The notes beneath the pieces are model-generated. The model searched no databases. It worked only from the letters and a program-made list of their open reading frames with translations, and was not told where the DNA came from. From JANPCX01 sp050916095 (GTDB lineage: Bacteria > Pseudomonadota > Gammaproteobacteria > Burkholderiales > Burkholderiaceae_C), in contig CP050901.1 in the NCBI GenBank assembly GCA_050916095.1, positions 2,294,001-2,358,000 of the forward strand: a stretch of DNA of 64,000 bases, read 5' to 3'. This document shows positions 1-8,311 of this stretch, piece after piece. The number at the start of each line of letters is the position of its first letter. Within the stretch, counting starts at the first letter, position 1. A program made the translations under genes and the position numbers.

Positions 1-936
1 TTCATCGCGCGCTCCAGCATGGCCAGTTGGGTGGGGCAGTGCGGTGTTCAGCTGCAGCCCTTGGCGCAAGCGATCAAATCCCACCTGCTGAGCCAAGCCG
101 TGCTGCATGCCGACGAGACGCCGATCAAGCTGCTGGCGCCCGGCTCAGGCAAGACAGACACCGCCTACGCTTGGGTCATCCGTAGCAGCGACTTGGAGGC
201 AACTGAACGCGCCGTGGTTTACGAGTTCTGCAACAGTCGGCAAGGCCAGCATGCGGCCACGCTGCTGGAGGGATTCCAAGGCAGCTTGGTTTGTGATGAT
301 TACTCGGGCTACAAAGCCTTGTTCAAACAACAGCCAATACAAGAGGCCGGATGCTGGGCCCACGCCAGAAGAAAGTTCTTCGAGGCCCACAAGCTCAACC
401 AAAGCGAGATCGCCAAAGAGGCGCTCCATCGAATCCAGCAACTGTATGACGTGGAGCGCCAGGGGGCGCAACTCACCCTGCAGGAGCGACATCAGCTCAG
501 GCAAGACACCAGTACAACACTGCTCCAAGAGTTCAAGGCTTGGTTACTCACCCAGCGTCAGCAACTCATGAATGCTGACGTGACGGCCAAGGCGATGGAC
601 TACACGCTCAAGCGCTGGGCGGCATTGACCCTACACCTCGCCGATGCACGCATCCCGATTGACAACAACGCGGTGGAAAACGCGATCCGGCCGCTGGCGC
701 TGGGGCGCAAGAACTGGCTCTTTGTGGGCAGCCAGCAAGCTGGCGAGCGCGCGGCAGTGCTGATGACGTTGATCGAGTCGGCCAAACTCAATGGGCATGA
801 TGCGTGGGTCTATCTCAAAGACGTGCTGACCAAGCTGCCCACCTGGCCCAACAGCCGACTGCACGAGTTGCTGCCGCACCGCTGGGTATCGCCCGAGACT
901 GCCAGCGTCGCTGCGACTGCACCGGTCAACACCTGA
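1..936 (+). CDS. tnpC: IS66 transposase TnpC (DDE), C-terminal part
   Basis: This is the main transposase of the IS66 element, which carries out strand transfer of the element. The reading frame is open from base 1, six codons before the first Met, and the visible part corresponds to the last ~310 residues of the 534-residue protein in the complete copies. Visible family features are HADETPIKLL and CDDYSGYKALF in the DDE catalytic domain, GCWAHARRKFFEAH, and DNNAVENAIRPLALGRKNWLF near the C-terminus, which contains the catalytic Glu. It is almost identical to the other copies. The start is outside the window. Confidence 0.95.
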   Translation, partial: FIARSSMASWVGQCGVQLQPLAQAIKSHLLSQAVLHADETPIKLLAPGSGKTDTAYAWVIRSSDLEATERAVVYEFCNSRQGQHAATLLEGFQGSLVCDDYSGYKALFKQQPIQEAGCWAHARRKFFEAHKLNQSEIAKEALHRIQQLYDVERQGAQLTLQERHQLRQDTSTTLLQEFKAWLLTQRQQLMNADVTAKAMDYTLKRWAALTLHLADARIPIDNNAVENAIRPLALGRKNWLFVGSQQAGERAAVLMTLIESAKLNGHDAWVYLKDVLTKLPTWPNSRLHELLPHRWVSPETASVAATAPVNT

Positions 937-974
937 TCGTTGATTCGGTCAAGGTGGGTTCACCGAACGCATAC
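1..974 (+). mobile_element. IS66-family element, right part only (copy 1)
   Basis: The sequence matches the right-hand 974 bases of the complete IS66 copy at 57890-60500, in the opposite orientation. It ends at the terminal repeat CCGAACGCATAC (963-974), the reverse complement of the GTATGCGTTCGG end seen at 52604, 52862 and 57890. The left end lies outside the window. The base after the end, 975, falls inside a DUF1223 reading frame, so the insertion disrupted that gene. Confidence 0.95.
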
Positions 975-1503
975 GGACTACTTGGGCTGGAAGGACCCCT
1001 TCGCCCAAGCACAGTTCAATCAGCGTCAACGTGAGCAACTGTCAGTGAACGGTGCACGCGGGCCTTACACCCCCCAGGTGGTGATCAATGGCAGGGATGC
1101 ACCAAGCTGGGATCGACTACCCGCAACGGCGCTGCTGAGTGCAGCAAACAAACCTGCTGTGGTCTCCTTGCAATTGCAGCGCGAGGGTGCGGCCTACCAA
1201 GCCCAGGTACTGGGTTTGTCCTCTGCATCTCCTCGCCTGGCCGCCTATTGGGCGGTGACAGAGGGGCCTCAGCAAACGGCGGTGAAAGCAGGCGAAAACA
1301 AAGGCGAAACCTTGTCCGACGACTTCATCGTGCGCGAGCTGCTGCAGGTTTCTGCCTGGAACGCCGGGCCAGGTCATCAGCAAACTCTGAGCTTCACGCC
1401 AGTCACCACCAAACTGGAAACGAGTCTGGCGCGGCAAGTGAATTTGGTGGTGACAGACGCTCAAACCGGGCGGCCGCTGCAAGCCGTCAAAGTGGGGTGC
1501 TGA
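975..1503 (+). pseudogene. DUF1223 family protein, 5' end removed by IS66
   Basis: The frame that opens directly after the IS66 end reads DYLGWKDPFAQAQFNQRQRE, followed by YTPQVVINGR. Both are characteristic of DUF1223 proteins, which are predicted secreted or periplasmic proteins of thioredoxin-like fold and unknown function. The N-terminal part, which should carry the signal peptide and a Cys-containing loop, is missing because the IS66 right end sits immediately upstream. The Met at 940 lies inside the IS and is not a native start. About 175 residues remain. The gene is probably not functional unless transcription and translation initiate from the IS. Confidence 0.8.
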
Positions 1504-1547
1504 CAGACCTCAGCTGATTGCACTCAGCCGCGCCTGACACGCGGCAC

Positions 1548-1853
1548 TCATTCCGCACCGCTCGGGCTCCAGTAATCGACCACGGCCCTTTGCAAACGCA
1601 TGGGTCCGAGTTGGGCCGAAACCTCTTTGTGGTGAGGGTGATGCAGGTAGGCATCCAGCGCTTCGCGGCTGGCAAATGCCGAAACCAGCACCACGTCGGC
1701 GTTGGCCTCCAAACCTGCGCTGCGAATACCGACATCAAAGCTGAGCGTGCCGGGAACTAGTTGGGCACAACTGTCCAGCAGCTCTTTGAATTGACTGGCG
1801 TCTTGGGGCTTGTGCAAGGTCCAAATCACGACGTGCTTCAGCACTTGAGGCAT
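1548..1853 (-). CDS. Dabb (stress-responsive alpha/beta barrel) family protein
   Basis: A 101-residue protein that begins MPQVLKHVVIWTLH and continues with a pattern typical of the Dabb family: an N-terminal beta strand H-V-V-I-W, a central strand with VDVGIRS-like spacing (FDVGIRSAGLEANADVVLVS), and YLHHPHHKEVSAQLGP near the end, where H-P-x-H is the usual Dabb signature. These small cytosolic dimeric ferredoxin-fold proteins have varied or unknown roles; stress response is known only for a few members. It is followed 12 bases upstream in the same direction by a small membrane protein gene (1866-2051), so the two may be co-transcribed. Confidence 0.85.
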   Translation of the reverse strand: MPQVLKHVVIWTLHKPQDASQFKELLDSCAQLVPGTLSFDVGIRSAGLEANADVVLVSAFASREALDAYLHHPHHKEVSAQLGPMRLQRAVVDYWSPSGAE

Positions 1854-1865
1854 GGCTTGCTCCAG

Positions 1866-2051
1866 TTAGATTTTCGTTTGGGCGCGAACGACGATCAGCA
1901 GGCCCCCCACCGCAGCGACGAGGCCACCTACCCAAACCATGACCTCGCCCAGGTTGTCTTGGCGCTTAGACACCACCAGACCAAGCACCAAACAGAGCAG
2001 CCCGCCGTAAATCAATATCCAAATCCATTTTTCCAACACCTTGGGTTTCAA
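1866..2051 (-). CDS. Small two-helix membrane protein of unknown function
   Basis: A 61-residue protein starting MKPKVLEKWIWILIYGG. Two hydrophobic segments are visible, about residues 9-27 (WIWILIYGGLLCLVLGLVV) and 36-55 (VMVWVGGLVAAVGGLLIVV), joined by a short charged loop SKRQDNLGE. This predicts an inner-membrane hairpin. A purine-rich stretch (AGGAGGTGAA on the minus strand, 2053-2062) lies just before the ATG and supports the start. No function can be assigned. It lies directly upstream of the Dabb gene on the same strand. Confidence 0.7.
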   Translation of the reverse strand: MKPKVLEKWIWILIYGGLLCLVLGLVVSKRQDNLGEVMVWVGGLVAAVGGLLIVVRAQTKI

Positions 2052-2302
2052 GATTCACCTCCTGCGCGATTGACCCCATTGTGATCGTTGTGGTTGACTG
2101 TGAATCGATCTGCACAGGACACCCGGGACAACCCCATTGCTGCGATTCAATAGCCACGCTGCAAATCAAAGCCATGGAATCGCCCCAGTGGCAAGGCGTG
2201 AACCCGAGCTAACCATCCACCATCTTCAATGCGGCCGGAGAGTCGGTGCATATTTTTATGCGTCGTTGCTTATTGAACCTGACATCAATCCGACACCACT
2301 GA

Positions 2303-2399
2303 CCGTTCGGGCAACCCTTCGACGGAGCTCAGGACAGGACCTGTCGAAGCCAGCGTGTGCTGTGGTCAAGGCCCTTCGACAAGCTCACGGCGAACGGAC
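2303..2399. repeat. REP-like inverted repeat, copy R1
   Basis: Begins CCGTTCGGGCAACCC and ends AAGCTCACGGCGAACGG, with internal GACCTGTCGAAGCC and GGCCCTTCGAC. It is the first of seven copies of the family in the window. The surrounding gene-free stretch 2052-2501 shows no other feature; the downstream flank AACAAGGTCAACATCAAT resembles the flank of copy R5 (36146-36164). Confidence 0.75.
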
Positions 2400-2501
2400 T
2401 GAAGTTTGTCGCGAACAAGGTCAACATCAATAGAACTTGCAACACGAGGTCTTCAAAGGCTTGGATGGCCGAACCCACCCAGGATGAACCCGACAGCAGC
2501 C

Positions 2502-3359
2502 TCACTTCCAAAGCGCCGCGTGGTCCTGCGCAAACTGTTTGAACGTGATGGGTGAGCGACCCAGTAAGTTTTGAACATCACTGCCGATGCCCGCAGCGTA
2601 GCCCGCACTGACGATTTGGTTGAGTGAGCTCATCCAATCCACCATCACCTCAGGCATGCCCCAGTCGCTTCTCATGGTGTGAGCGGCCTGGTCCACAGAG
2701 ATGGCCGTGAAGCCCACGGTGTGCCCAACGGCCTGCGACAGGATGGCCACACGCTGGGTATCGGTCAGTGCCTCGCTGCCGGTCAGCGTGTAAGCCTTGC
2801 CAGCATGGGCCGCTGGTGCACGAAGAATCAAAGCGGCCACAGCAGCGATGTCCCGCACATCCACCAGGCTCTGCGCGGCGTCTGCGCTGGCTGCGTAGAC
2901 CATGCCGCTCTTGACCAAACCTTGGTAGAAGGTCACGTAGTTCTGCATGAAACCCGCGTTGCGCAAGAAGGTGCTGGGAATGCCGGTGTCAGCCATGATT
3001 TGGTCAATGGTTCCCTGCAATTTGGGTAAAGAGAAGGTCGCATTGACGTCTGCACCCGCACCGCTGGAGCGCACGATGTGTTTGACGCCCGCAGCTTGGG
3101 CCGCAGCGGCGACATTGCTCGCCAACTGAACTTTGTTCGGCACCAAGGGCAACAGCACAAAGAGCGTGTCTATGCCTTTGAACGCTTGGGTAAGCTGGTC
3201 CACGTCCTCAAACTTGGCTTGGCGTGTAGCCTGGCCGTGTACCTTGGTTTCGGGCTTGGAGGTCATCACCTCAAAGTCCTCGCCGGTTGACTGAAGTTCC
3301 TTGACGAGCGCCGAACCAATCGTGCCGCTTGCGCCTGTGACCAAAATCTTGTTTGCCAT
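2502..3359 (-). CDS. NmrA-like / SDR family NAD(P)-binding oxidoreductase
   Basis: A 285-residue atypical short-chain dehydrogenase, cytosolic, with an N-terminal Rossmann fold. MANKILVTGASGTIGSALVK carries the GxxGxxG dinucleotide-binding motif (residues 8-14), and QLASNVAAAAQAAGVKHIVR and SGAGADVNATF are typical of NmrA/YtfG-like (quinone-reductase or regulator) members. The substrate is not predictable. An upstream in-frame Met exists at 3407, but the start at 3359 is preceded by a good ribosome site (GGAGATCACC-ATG), so it is preferred. The gene is divergent from the LysR gene at 3471, a common arrangement in which the regulator controls the oxidoreductase. Confidence 0.88.
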   Translation of the reverse strand: MANKILVTGASGTIGSALVKELQSTGEDFEVMTSKPETKVHGQATRQAKFEDVDQLTQAFKGIDTLFVLLPLVPNKVQLASNVAAAAQAAGVKHIVRSSGAGADVNATFSLPKLQGTIDQIMADTGIPSTFLRNAGFMQNYVTFYQGLVKSGMVYAASADAAQSLVDVRDIAAVAALILRAPAAHAGKAYTLTGSEALTDTQRVAILSQAVGHTVGFTAISVDQAAHTMRSDWGMPEVMVDWMSSLNQIVSAGYAAGIGSDVQNLLGRSPITFKQFAQDHAALWK

Positions 3360-3444
3360 GGTGATCTCCAAAAGTGGTGGTTGACGGAAGTCATTGTGCG
3401 AATTCAAAGCCCATCCATCAAGACATAATGGCTCACATCATTGA

Positions 3445-3457
3445 CAACCAATGGTTG
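3445..3457. promoter_or_regulatory. Palindrome in SDR/LysR divergent promoter (candidate operator)
   Basis: CAACCAATGGTTG is a perfect 13-bp palindrome (six-base arms about a central A) placed 14 bases before the LysR-type start at 3471, in the 111-bp intergenic region shared with the SDR gene. LysR-type regulators commonly bind short interrupted palindromes in this position. That this is the binding site is an inference. Confidence 0.4.
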
Positions 3458-3470
3458 AATATAAACATCC

Positions 3471-4388
3471 ATGTCATCACTTCAAACTTCACTCCCCGCC
3501 CTGCTCAGCGCGGTACAGACCGCCGACAGCGGCAGCTTCACGGCCGCTGCCAAAGTGTTGAACCTCACCCCCGCTGCCGTCAGCAAGAACGTCGCCACAC
3601 TGGAAGCCATGCTGCAGCTGCGCCTGTTCAACCGCACCACAAGGCAGTTGGCATTGACGGACGAAGGACGCGCCTTCGTGGACCAGGCACGCAGCGGCTT
3701 GGCGCTGCTGGAGGCGGCGACTGTTTCGGCGACTCAAGGCTTGCAAGCGCAGGGCTTGGTGCGGGTGAACTGTGCCGTCGGGTTTGGAAGGCGTTATGTA
3801 CTGCCCCTGCTGCCGAAGTTCTACGCCGCCCATCCCAAGGTTCAAGTGGAATTGAGTCTGAACGACCAAACCGTCGACCTCGTGGCTGACGGGTTTGATG
3901 TGGGGATACGCGGTGGCCTGCAACCGCCCGAGGGCATGGTGGCCCGCAAGATATGTGACCTGGAATCGGCGTTGGTGGCCAGCCCCGCTTACCTCAAAGC
4001 CCGAGGCGTGCCCAAACACTACACCGACTTGGCATCACACGATCTGCTGCGCCTGAAGTTTCATTCTGGGCGCGTGGTTCCGTGGCTCTTCAAAGACAAA
4101 GGGAAAATCGTCGCATTGGATGCGCCCGCAAAACTTCTGATTTCAGACCCCGACATCATCGTCGATGCGGCGGTGCTGCACATGGGCATTGCGCGCACCG
4201 GGCGTTTGCACGCCGTGGAGGCGCTGCAAAAAGGGAAACTGGTGGAGTTATTGGCGAAACAGCATCACGCTGACAGTGGCAGCATCGCCCTCTTTTACCC
4301 CCACCGGGCTGGCATGCCACCTCGGGTGCGGGTGCTTGTGGATTTTTTGTGGGAACATTTGACGGCACTGCCTGGGCTAAAAAAATGA
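3471..4388 (+). CDS. LysR family transcriptional regulator
   Basis: A 305-residue LysR-type regulator. Residues 1-60 form the winged helix-turn-helix (SGSFTAAAKVLNLTPAAVSK, then LQLRLFNRTTRQLALTDEGR), and the rest is a substrate-binding-like effector domain (about residues 90-295) beginning GLVRVNCAVGFGRRYVLPLL, typical of the CrgA/DsdC-like group. It acts in the cytosol as a tetrameric DNA-binding regulator. It is divergent from the SDR gene 2502-3359 and probably regulates it and itself. The effector is unknown. There is no strong ribosome site before the ATG, so the exact start is slightly uncertain. Confidence 0.92.
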   Translation: MSSLQTSLPALLSAVQTADSGSFTAAAKVLNLTPAAVSKNVATLEAMLQLRLFNRTTRQLALTDEGRAFVDQARSGLALLEAATVSATQGLQAQGLVRVNCAVGFGRRYVLPLLPKFYAAHPKVQVELSLNDQTVDLVADGFDVGIRGGLQPPEGMVARKICDLESALVASPAYLKARGVPKHYTDLASHDLLRLKFHSGRVVPWLFKDKGKIVALDAPAKLLISDPDIIVDAAVLHMGIARTGRLHAVEALQKGKLVELLAKQHHADSGSIALFYPHRAGMPPRVRVLVDFLWEHLTALPGLKK

Positions 4389-4426
4389 GACCGCCCTATT
4401 GATCTGACCCGATGACGTGTCAACCT

Positions 4427-4495
4427 CCGTTCGGGCTGAGCCTGTCGAAGCCCAGGTTGAACGCGCTCCCCTCCGACAGGCTCAGGGCGAACGGT
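4427..4495. repeat. REP-like inverted repeat, copy R2
   Basis: Left arm CCGTTCGGGCTGAGCCTGTC and right arm GACAGGCTCAGGGCGAACGG are near-perfect reverse complements around a ~27-base centre. It lies between the convergent LysR and livF-like genes, where it could act as a transcription barrier for both. Confidence 0.85.
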
Positions 4496-4531
4496 TAGAA
4501 CCTCACCCAACCGAATCAATAAAGCAGGGTC

Positions 4532-5239
4532 TCAAACGCCCATCCACTGTTGCTGTGTATCTGAATCAGCCCTGAGCTGCGCTGGCGTGCCTTCAAACAC
4601 GATGCGCCCATGGCCCATCACCAAACAGCGGCTGGACACTTGCAAAGCGATGGACAGTTTCTGCTCCACAAGAAGCACCGCCACACCCGCGTCTCGAACC
4701 GTGGTCACGAAATCGGCCACTTGTTCAACCAAGGCGGGCGCCAATCCTTCAGTCGGTTCGTCGACCAGCACCAGGTCGGGATCGCCCATCATCGTGCGGC
4801 ACAAGGTCAGCATTTGTTGTTCACCGCCAGACAGATGCCCCGCCGCCGTGTGCAGCCTTTCTTTCAAGCGCGGAAACAAACCCAGGAGCGGTTCTATGGA
4901 CCAGCGTCCACCAGCAGGCTGGCCGGGTTTGCGCCCCAGCACCAGGTTTTGCAGCACAGTCAGTGAAGGAAACACCTCACGGTTTTCCGGCACATAACCC
5001 AGGCCCTGCAGCGCTCTTTCATAGGGCCGCAAGCCAGCGCTGTTCTGGCCGCGCCAAACCACCTCACCGCTTGAATCGACCAAACCCATGATGGCGCGCA
5101 GCAAGGTGCTGCGGCCTGAGCCATTGCGTCCGAGCAGACACACGACTTCGCCGGTCTGCACCTGCAGGTCAAGGTCATGCAAAACCTGACTTGCGCCGTA
5201 GGAAGCCGAGAGCGCGCGCACTTTCAGTAGCGCTGTCAT
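4532..5239 (-). CDS. Branched-chain amino acid-type ABC transporter, ATPase LivF-like
   Basis: A 235-residue ABC ATPase of the LivF/UrtE type, cytosolic, expected to energise uptake of a branched-chain amino acid, amide or similar solute. It has the ABC signature LSGGEQQMLTL, Walker B DLVLVDEPTEGL and a switch His replaced by a Gln context (VLLVEQK), all usual for LivF. The unusual point is the Walker A motif GRNGSGRST (about residues 38-46), where the invariant Lys is Arg (codon CGC). This change normally impairs ATP hydrolysis. It is the last gene of a five-gene operon and overlaps the upstream livG-like gene by four bases (ATGA). Confidence 0.92.
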   Translation of the reverse strand: MTALLKVRALSASYGASQVLHDLDLQVQTGEVVCLLGRNGSGRSTLLRAIMGLVDSSGEVVWRGQNSAGLRPYERALQGLGYVPENREVFPSLTVLQNLVLGRKPGQPAGGRWSIEPLLGLFPRLKERLHTAAGHLSGGEQQMLTLCRTMMGDPDLVLVDEPTEGLAPALVEQVADFVTTVRDAGVAVLLVEQKLSIALQVSSRCLVMGHGRIVFEGTPAQLRADSDTQQQWMGV

Positions 5240-6042
5240 GACGACACCGCCTGCAACGGCGCAAGCCGGCCCAAGTAGGCCGCTTGCACACGCGGATCGG
5301 CACGCACGCGCGCCGCGGTGTCAAAGGCCAACAATTCGCCGTCCACCAGAACGGCCACCCGGTCGGCCAAGTCAAACACCACGCCCATGTCATGCTCAAC
5401 CATCAGCAAGGTTTTGCCCTCGGTGAGTTGACGGATCAATGCGATGAAGTGGGCCGTCTCCGCTTGGCTCATGCCGGCCGTCGGCTCGTCCAGCAGCACC
5501 ACAGGCGAGCCACCTACCGTGGCCAGACCCAACTCCAGGGTGCGCTGGTTGGCATAACTGAGTTCTCCAGCAAACTGGTTGGCCCAAGGGGACAAACCCA
5601 GTTGTTCCAGCATGTGTTGTGCACGTTCATTGGCGCGACGACATCGCGACAAACGCCGCCAAAAAGCGTAGCCCGTGTTTTCCGACCACAGCGCCGCGCA
5701 GCGCAGGTTGTCAAACACCGACAAACCTTTGAGCACACTACTGACCTGAAAACTGCGCGACAAACCCAAACGATGAACTTGTTCAGGTGGCAGTCCGTCT
5801 ATCCGCATCGCAGAGGCCCCTGGCGTTTGTAAGACGACTTCTCCAGTGTCGGGGGCCAGCAAGCCGCTGACGATGTTGAACAAAGTTGTTTTACCTGCAC
5901 CGTTGGGGCCGATCACGGCCACCCGTTCGCCTTGGCGCAGGGACAGGCTCACACCCCGAACAATGGCGGCATTGCCCAAACGTTTGTGAACTTGCCTCAA
6001 AGACAGCACCACGGCGGGCTCGATTGCCGATGAGATGCTCAT
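5236..6042 (-). CDS. Branched-chain amino acid-type ABC transporter, ATPase LivG-like
   Basis: A 268-residue ABC ATPase of the LivG type, partner of the LivF-like protein. Walker A is intact (GPNGAGKTT), Walker B is VVLLDEPTAGM, and the H-loop is LLMVEHDM. The signature is LSYANQRTLELGLA, where most LivG proteins have LSYGEQR. The frame extends to a Met at 6072, but the Met at 6042 overlaps the livM-like stop as ATGA, matching the coupling seen at the other junctions of this operon, so it is preferred. Confidence 0.92.
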   Translation of the reverse strand: MSISSAIEPAVVLSLRQVHKRLGNAAIVRGVSLSLRQGERVAVIGPNGAGKTTLFNIVSGLLAPDTGEVVLQTPGASAMRIDGLPPEQVHRLGLSRSFQVSSVLKGLSVFDNLRCAALWSENTGYAFWRRLSRCRRANERAQHMLEQLGLSPWANQFAGELSYANQRTLELGLATVGGSPVVLLDEPTAGMSQAETAHFIALIRQLTEGKTLLMVEHDMGVVFDLADRVAVLVDGELLAFDTAARVRADPRVQAAYLGRLAPLQAVSS

Positions 6043-7280
6043 GGTCTGCGCTCCCGATTCGGTTCTTTGCATTTAGTCCGGCGGCGCGACAAAACCCAAC
6101 ACATTCCACCACCCGCAGCCAGCGCCAACCCAGCCAGCCACCAATGCGCCGCTTGCTGCACGTCAAGCATCACACCCAAAAAAGGCAAGCGGCTGCCTAC
6201 CACCGATCCCCATTGCAGGTGGTAGACCATTTCCACCAGGGCGGTAAACCCGAGCACCGCCACTGCGCCCGCCAACACGCCAAGGACTCGCCAGGGCCAC
6301 TGCAGGGTGGGCCACCAAGTTGCGGGTCGGCGCACAGCACGCAGGCCACCAACAACACCGCCAGGGAAAAATATCACCACCAACAGAAAGAGCAGCCCCA
6401 GGTACAAAAGCCAGGCCCGCGTCCAAGACGACAGCAACACCGTGCTGCACACCATGAGCACCGCGCCCACCATGGGCCCGAGAAAACTGCCGCTGCCACC
6501 CAGCACAGTGAAAATCAAATAGCCCCCGGACCGCGCAGTGCTCACCATCTCGGCAGTGACGATCTCGAACAACAAGGCCGACAACCCGCCCGCCACCCCA
6601 GCAAAAAAGCCAGCGATGACAAATGCCGTGTAGCGGATGCGGTGGGCGCTGTAACCCATGAAGGCCACACGCTGTGCGTTGTCACGCACCGCATTGAGCA
6701 AACGCCCCAGCGGTGTTTGGGTGAAGGCGAACATGGCCAAGGCACAGACCAGGGTGTAGGCGGCAACAAGATAGTAAATCTGCCATCCCGACGCGAAATT
6801 CACCCCCGCCACGGGCGCGCCGACCACCCGGTTGCCGGAGATGCCCGCCTCGCCGCCAAACACATCGGGAAACATGAGCACCGCCGCGAAAGCCAGTTCC
6901 GCCAAGCCCAGAGAGATCATGGCAAAGGGCATGCCGCTGTGGCGTGTGCTGAACCAGCCGAGCACTGCGGCCAGCGCCATGCCAGCCAAACCACCCACCA
7001 CAGGCATCAAACTCACCGGCACGGTGAGCGCCCCAGCCGACACCTGGTTCAACGTATGAATGGCCATGTAGGCCCCGGCACCACTGTAGACGGCGTGTCC
7101 AAAACTCAACATGCCGCCTTGGCCGTAGAGGAGGTTGTAGGACAAGCAGGCAATCATCGCGATGCCAATTTGCGACAACACCGACAAACCCAAGCCGCTG
7201 CTGAAGAACCAGGGCGCTAGCAGCACCACCACGGCAAAGGCCATCCAAGAAAGCACCAGCGTGCGCGGCGTCATGCCCAT
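6039..7280 (-). CDS. Branched-chain amino acid-type ABC transporter, permease LivM-like
   Basis: About 413 residues. An inner-membrane permease subunit with roughly ten hydrophobic segments. The region SYNLLYGQGGMLSFGHAVY is the LivM hallmark, and GSGSFLGPMVGA is the coupling (EAA-like) region. The reading frame stays open well upstream of 7280, but that upstream part runs out of frame through the livH-like gene and is not credible as protein. Start codons at 7280 and 7274 both overlap the livH-like stop. The C-terminal ~60 residues form extra hydrophobic segments (HWWLAGLALAAGGGM) ending in a basic tail. Confidence 0.9.
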   Translation of the reverse strand: MGMTPRTLVLSWMAFAVVVLLAPWFFSSGLGLSVLSQIGIAMIACLSYNLLYGQGGMLSFGHAVYSGAGAYMAIHTLNQVSAGALTVPVSLMPVVGGLAGMALAAVLGWFSTRHSGMPFAMISLGLAELAFAAVLMFPDVFGGEAGISGNRVVGAPVAGVNFASGWQIYYLVAAYTLVCALAMFAFTQTPLGRLLNAVRDNAQRVAFMGYSAHRIRYTAFVIAGFFAGVAGGLSALLFEIVTAEMVSTARSGGYLIFTVLGGSGSFLGPMVGAVLMVCSTVLLSSWTRAWLLYLGLLFLLVVIFFPGGVVGGLRAVRRPATWWPTLQWPWRVLGVLAGAVAVLGFTALVEMVYHLQWGSVVGSRLPFLGVMLDVQQAAHWWLAGLALAAGGGMCWVLSRRRTKCKEPNRERRP

Positions 7281-8311
7281 GTCTTTTGGCCCCACAGCCC
7301 CTGCGGCCGCCAAACCAAGACCAGCACCATCAACAAATAGGGCAACACCGGCGCCACCTGAGACGCACTGAGCTGCAGGACCTTGTTCTGCAGCATGTCC
7401 GTTGACAAAACACCCCCCCACAAAGCGACCACGGCAGACACCATGCCTGCCAAAGACTGGTCCCAAGAAACCGCCAAGGTTTGCAAACAGCCTATCAAGA
7501 TCGAGGCCACAAAAGCGCCGCGCAGCGAGCCCACACCGCCCACAACCACCACCACAAACACCACGGCACCCACGCTGGCCGCCATCGCCGGCTCGGTGAT
7601 GAAGGTGCTGCCGCCAATCACTCCTGCAAGCCCCGCCAATGCGCAACCTGCGCCAAAGAGCAGCATGAAGATGCGCGGAACGTTGTGCCCCAGAGCCTCC
7701 ACCATCTGCGGGTGTGTCAGTGCCGCACGCACCACGAGTCCCAGCCTTGACGTGGTCAACACCAGCCAGATCACGATCAACATGAACACCGACGCCGCCA
7801 TCATGAACGCACGCGTCGCCGGAAAAGTGGAGCACGCCGTCATCGTTTGCGCCTCGCACCATCCGGGCGGCGCAGCGCCCCAGAAAAACTGCCACGAGCC
7901 CGACGACAACTGAGCCCATGTCAGCGCTGGCCCTTGCAGCCAAGCTGGGGGGCCAAATGGCACGGCAGTGCGCCCCCAAACCAGCTGAACCACTTCAAGA
8001 ATCAAGTAAGCCAAACCAAACGTCACCAGCAACTCAGGCACATGGCCCATAGGGTGAACCCGTCGCAATACTAGCCGCTCAAACGCAGCGCCCACCAAAC
8101 CCACGATCAAGGGGGCCAACAGCAGCGCAACAAGGAAACCGGCCTGCTGGGCAATGGCGTAACCGATATAGGCACCCAGCATGTAGAAGCTCGCATGGGC
8201 GAAATTGAGCACACCCATCATGCTGAAGATCAGCGTCAAACCGCTGCTGAGCATGAAGAGCAAAAGGCCGTAAGACAGGCCATTGAGCATGGACAGAAGG
8301 AACAGCTCCAT
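7271..8311 (-). CDS. Branched-chain amino acid-type ABC transporter, permease LivH-like
   Basis: A 346-residue inner-membrane permease, the second transmembrane subunit of the transporter. The start MELFLLSMLNGLSYGLLLFM and GLTLIFSMMGVLNFAHASFY are diagnostic of LivH permeases, and VVVGGVGSLRGAFVASILIG is the conserved cytoplasmic coupling loop. About eight to nine membrane segments are visible. It has an insert of about 50 residues (WLQGPALTWAQLSSGSWQFF and following), which is common in burkholderial paralogues. It overlaps the next gene (LivM-like) by 10 bases. Confidence 0.92.
   Translation of the reverse strand: MELFLLSMLNGLSYGLLLFMLSSGLTLIFSMMGVLNFAHASFYMLGAYIGYAIAQQAGFLVALLLAPLIVGLVGAAFERLVLRRVHPMGHVPELLVTFGLAYLILEVVQLVWGRTAVPFGPPAWLQGPALTWAQLSSGSWQFFWGAAPPGWCEAQTMTACSTFPATRAFMMAASVFMLIVIWLVLTTSRLGLVVRAALTHPQMVEALGHNVPRIFMLLFGAGCALAGLAGVIGGSTFITEPAMAASVGAVVFVVVVVGGVGSLRGAFVASILIGCLQTLAVSWDQSLAGMVSAVVALWGGVLSTDMLQNKVLQLSASQVAPVLPYLLMVLVLVWRPQGLWGQKTWA

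Noticed and set aside
5886..7220. 444-codon plus-strand frame
   Set aside because: Antisense to livG- and livM-like genes; His/Arg/Gln-rich shadow without domain features.
7281..7979. Upstream extension of the LivM-like frame to 646 residues
   Set aside because: The extra part overlaps the livH-like gene in another frame, and the protein starting at 7280 has the normal length.
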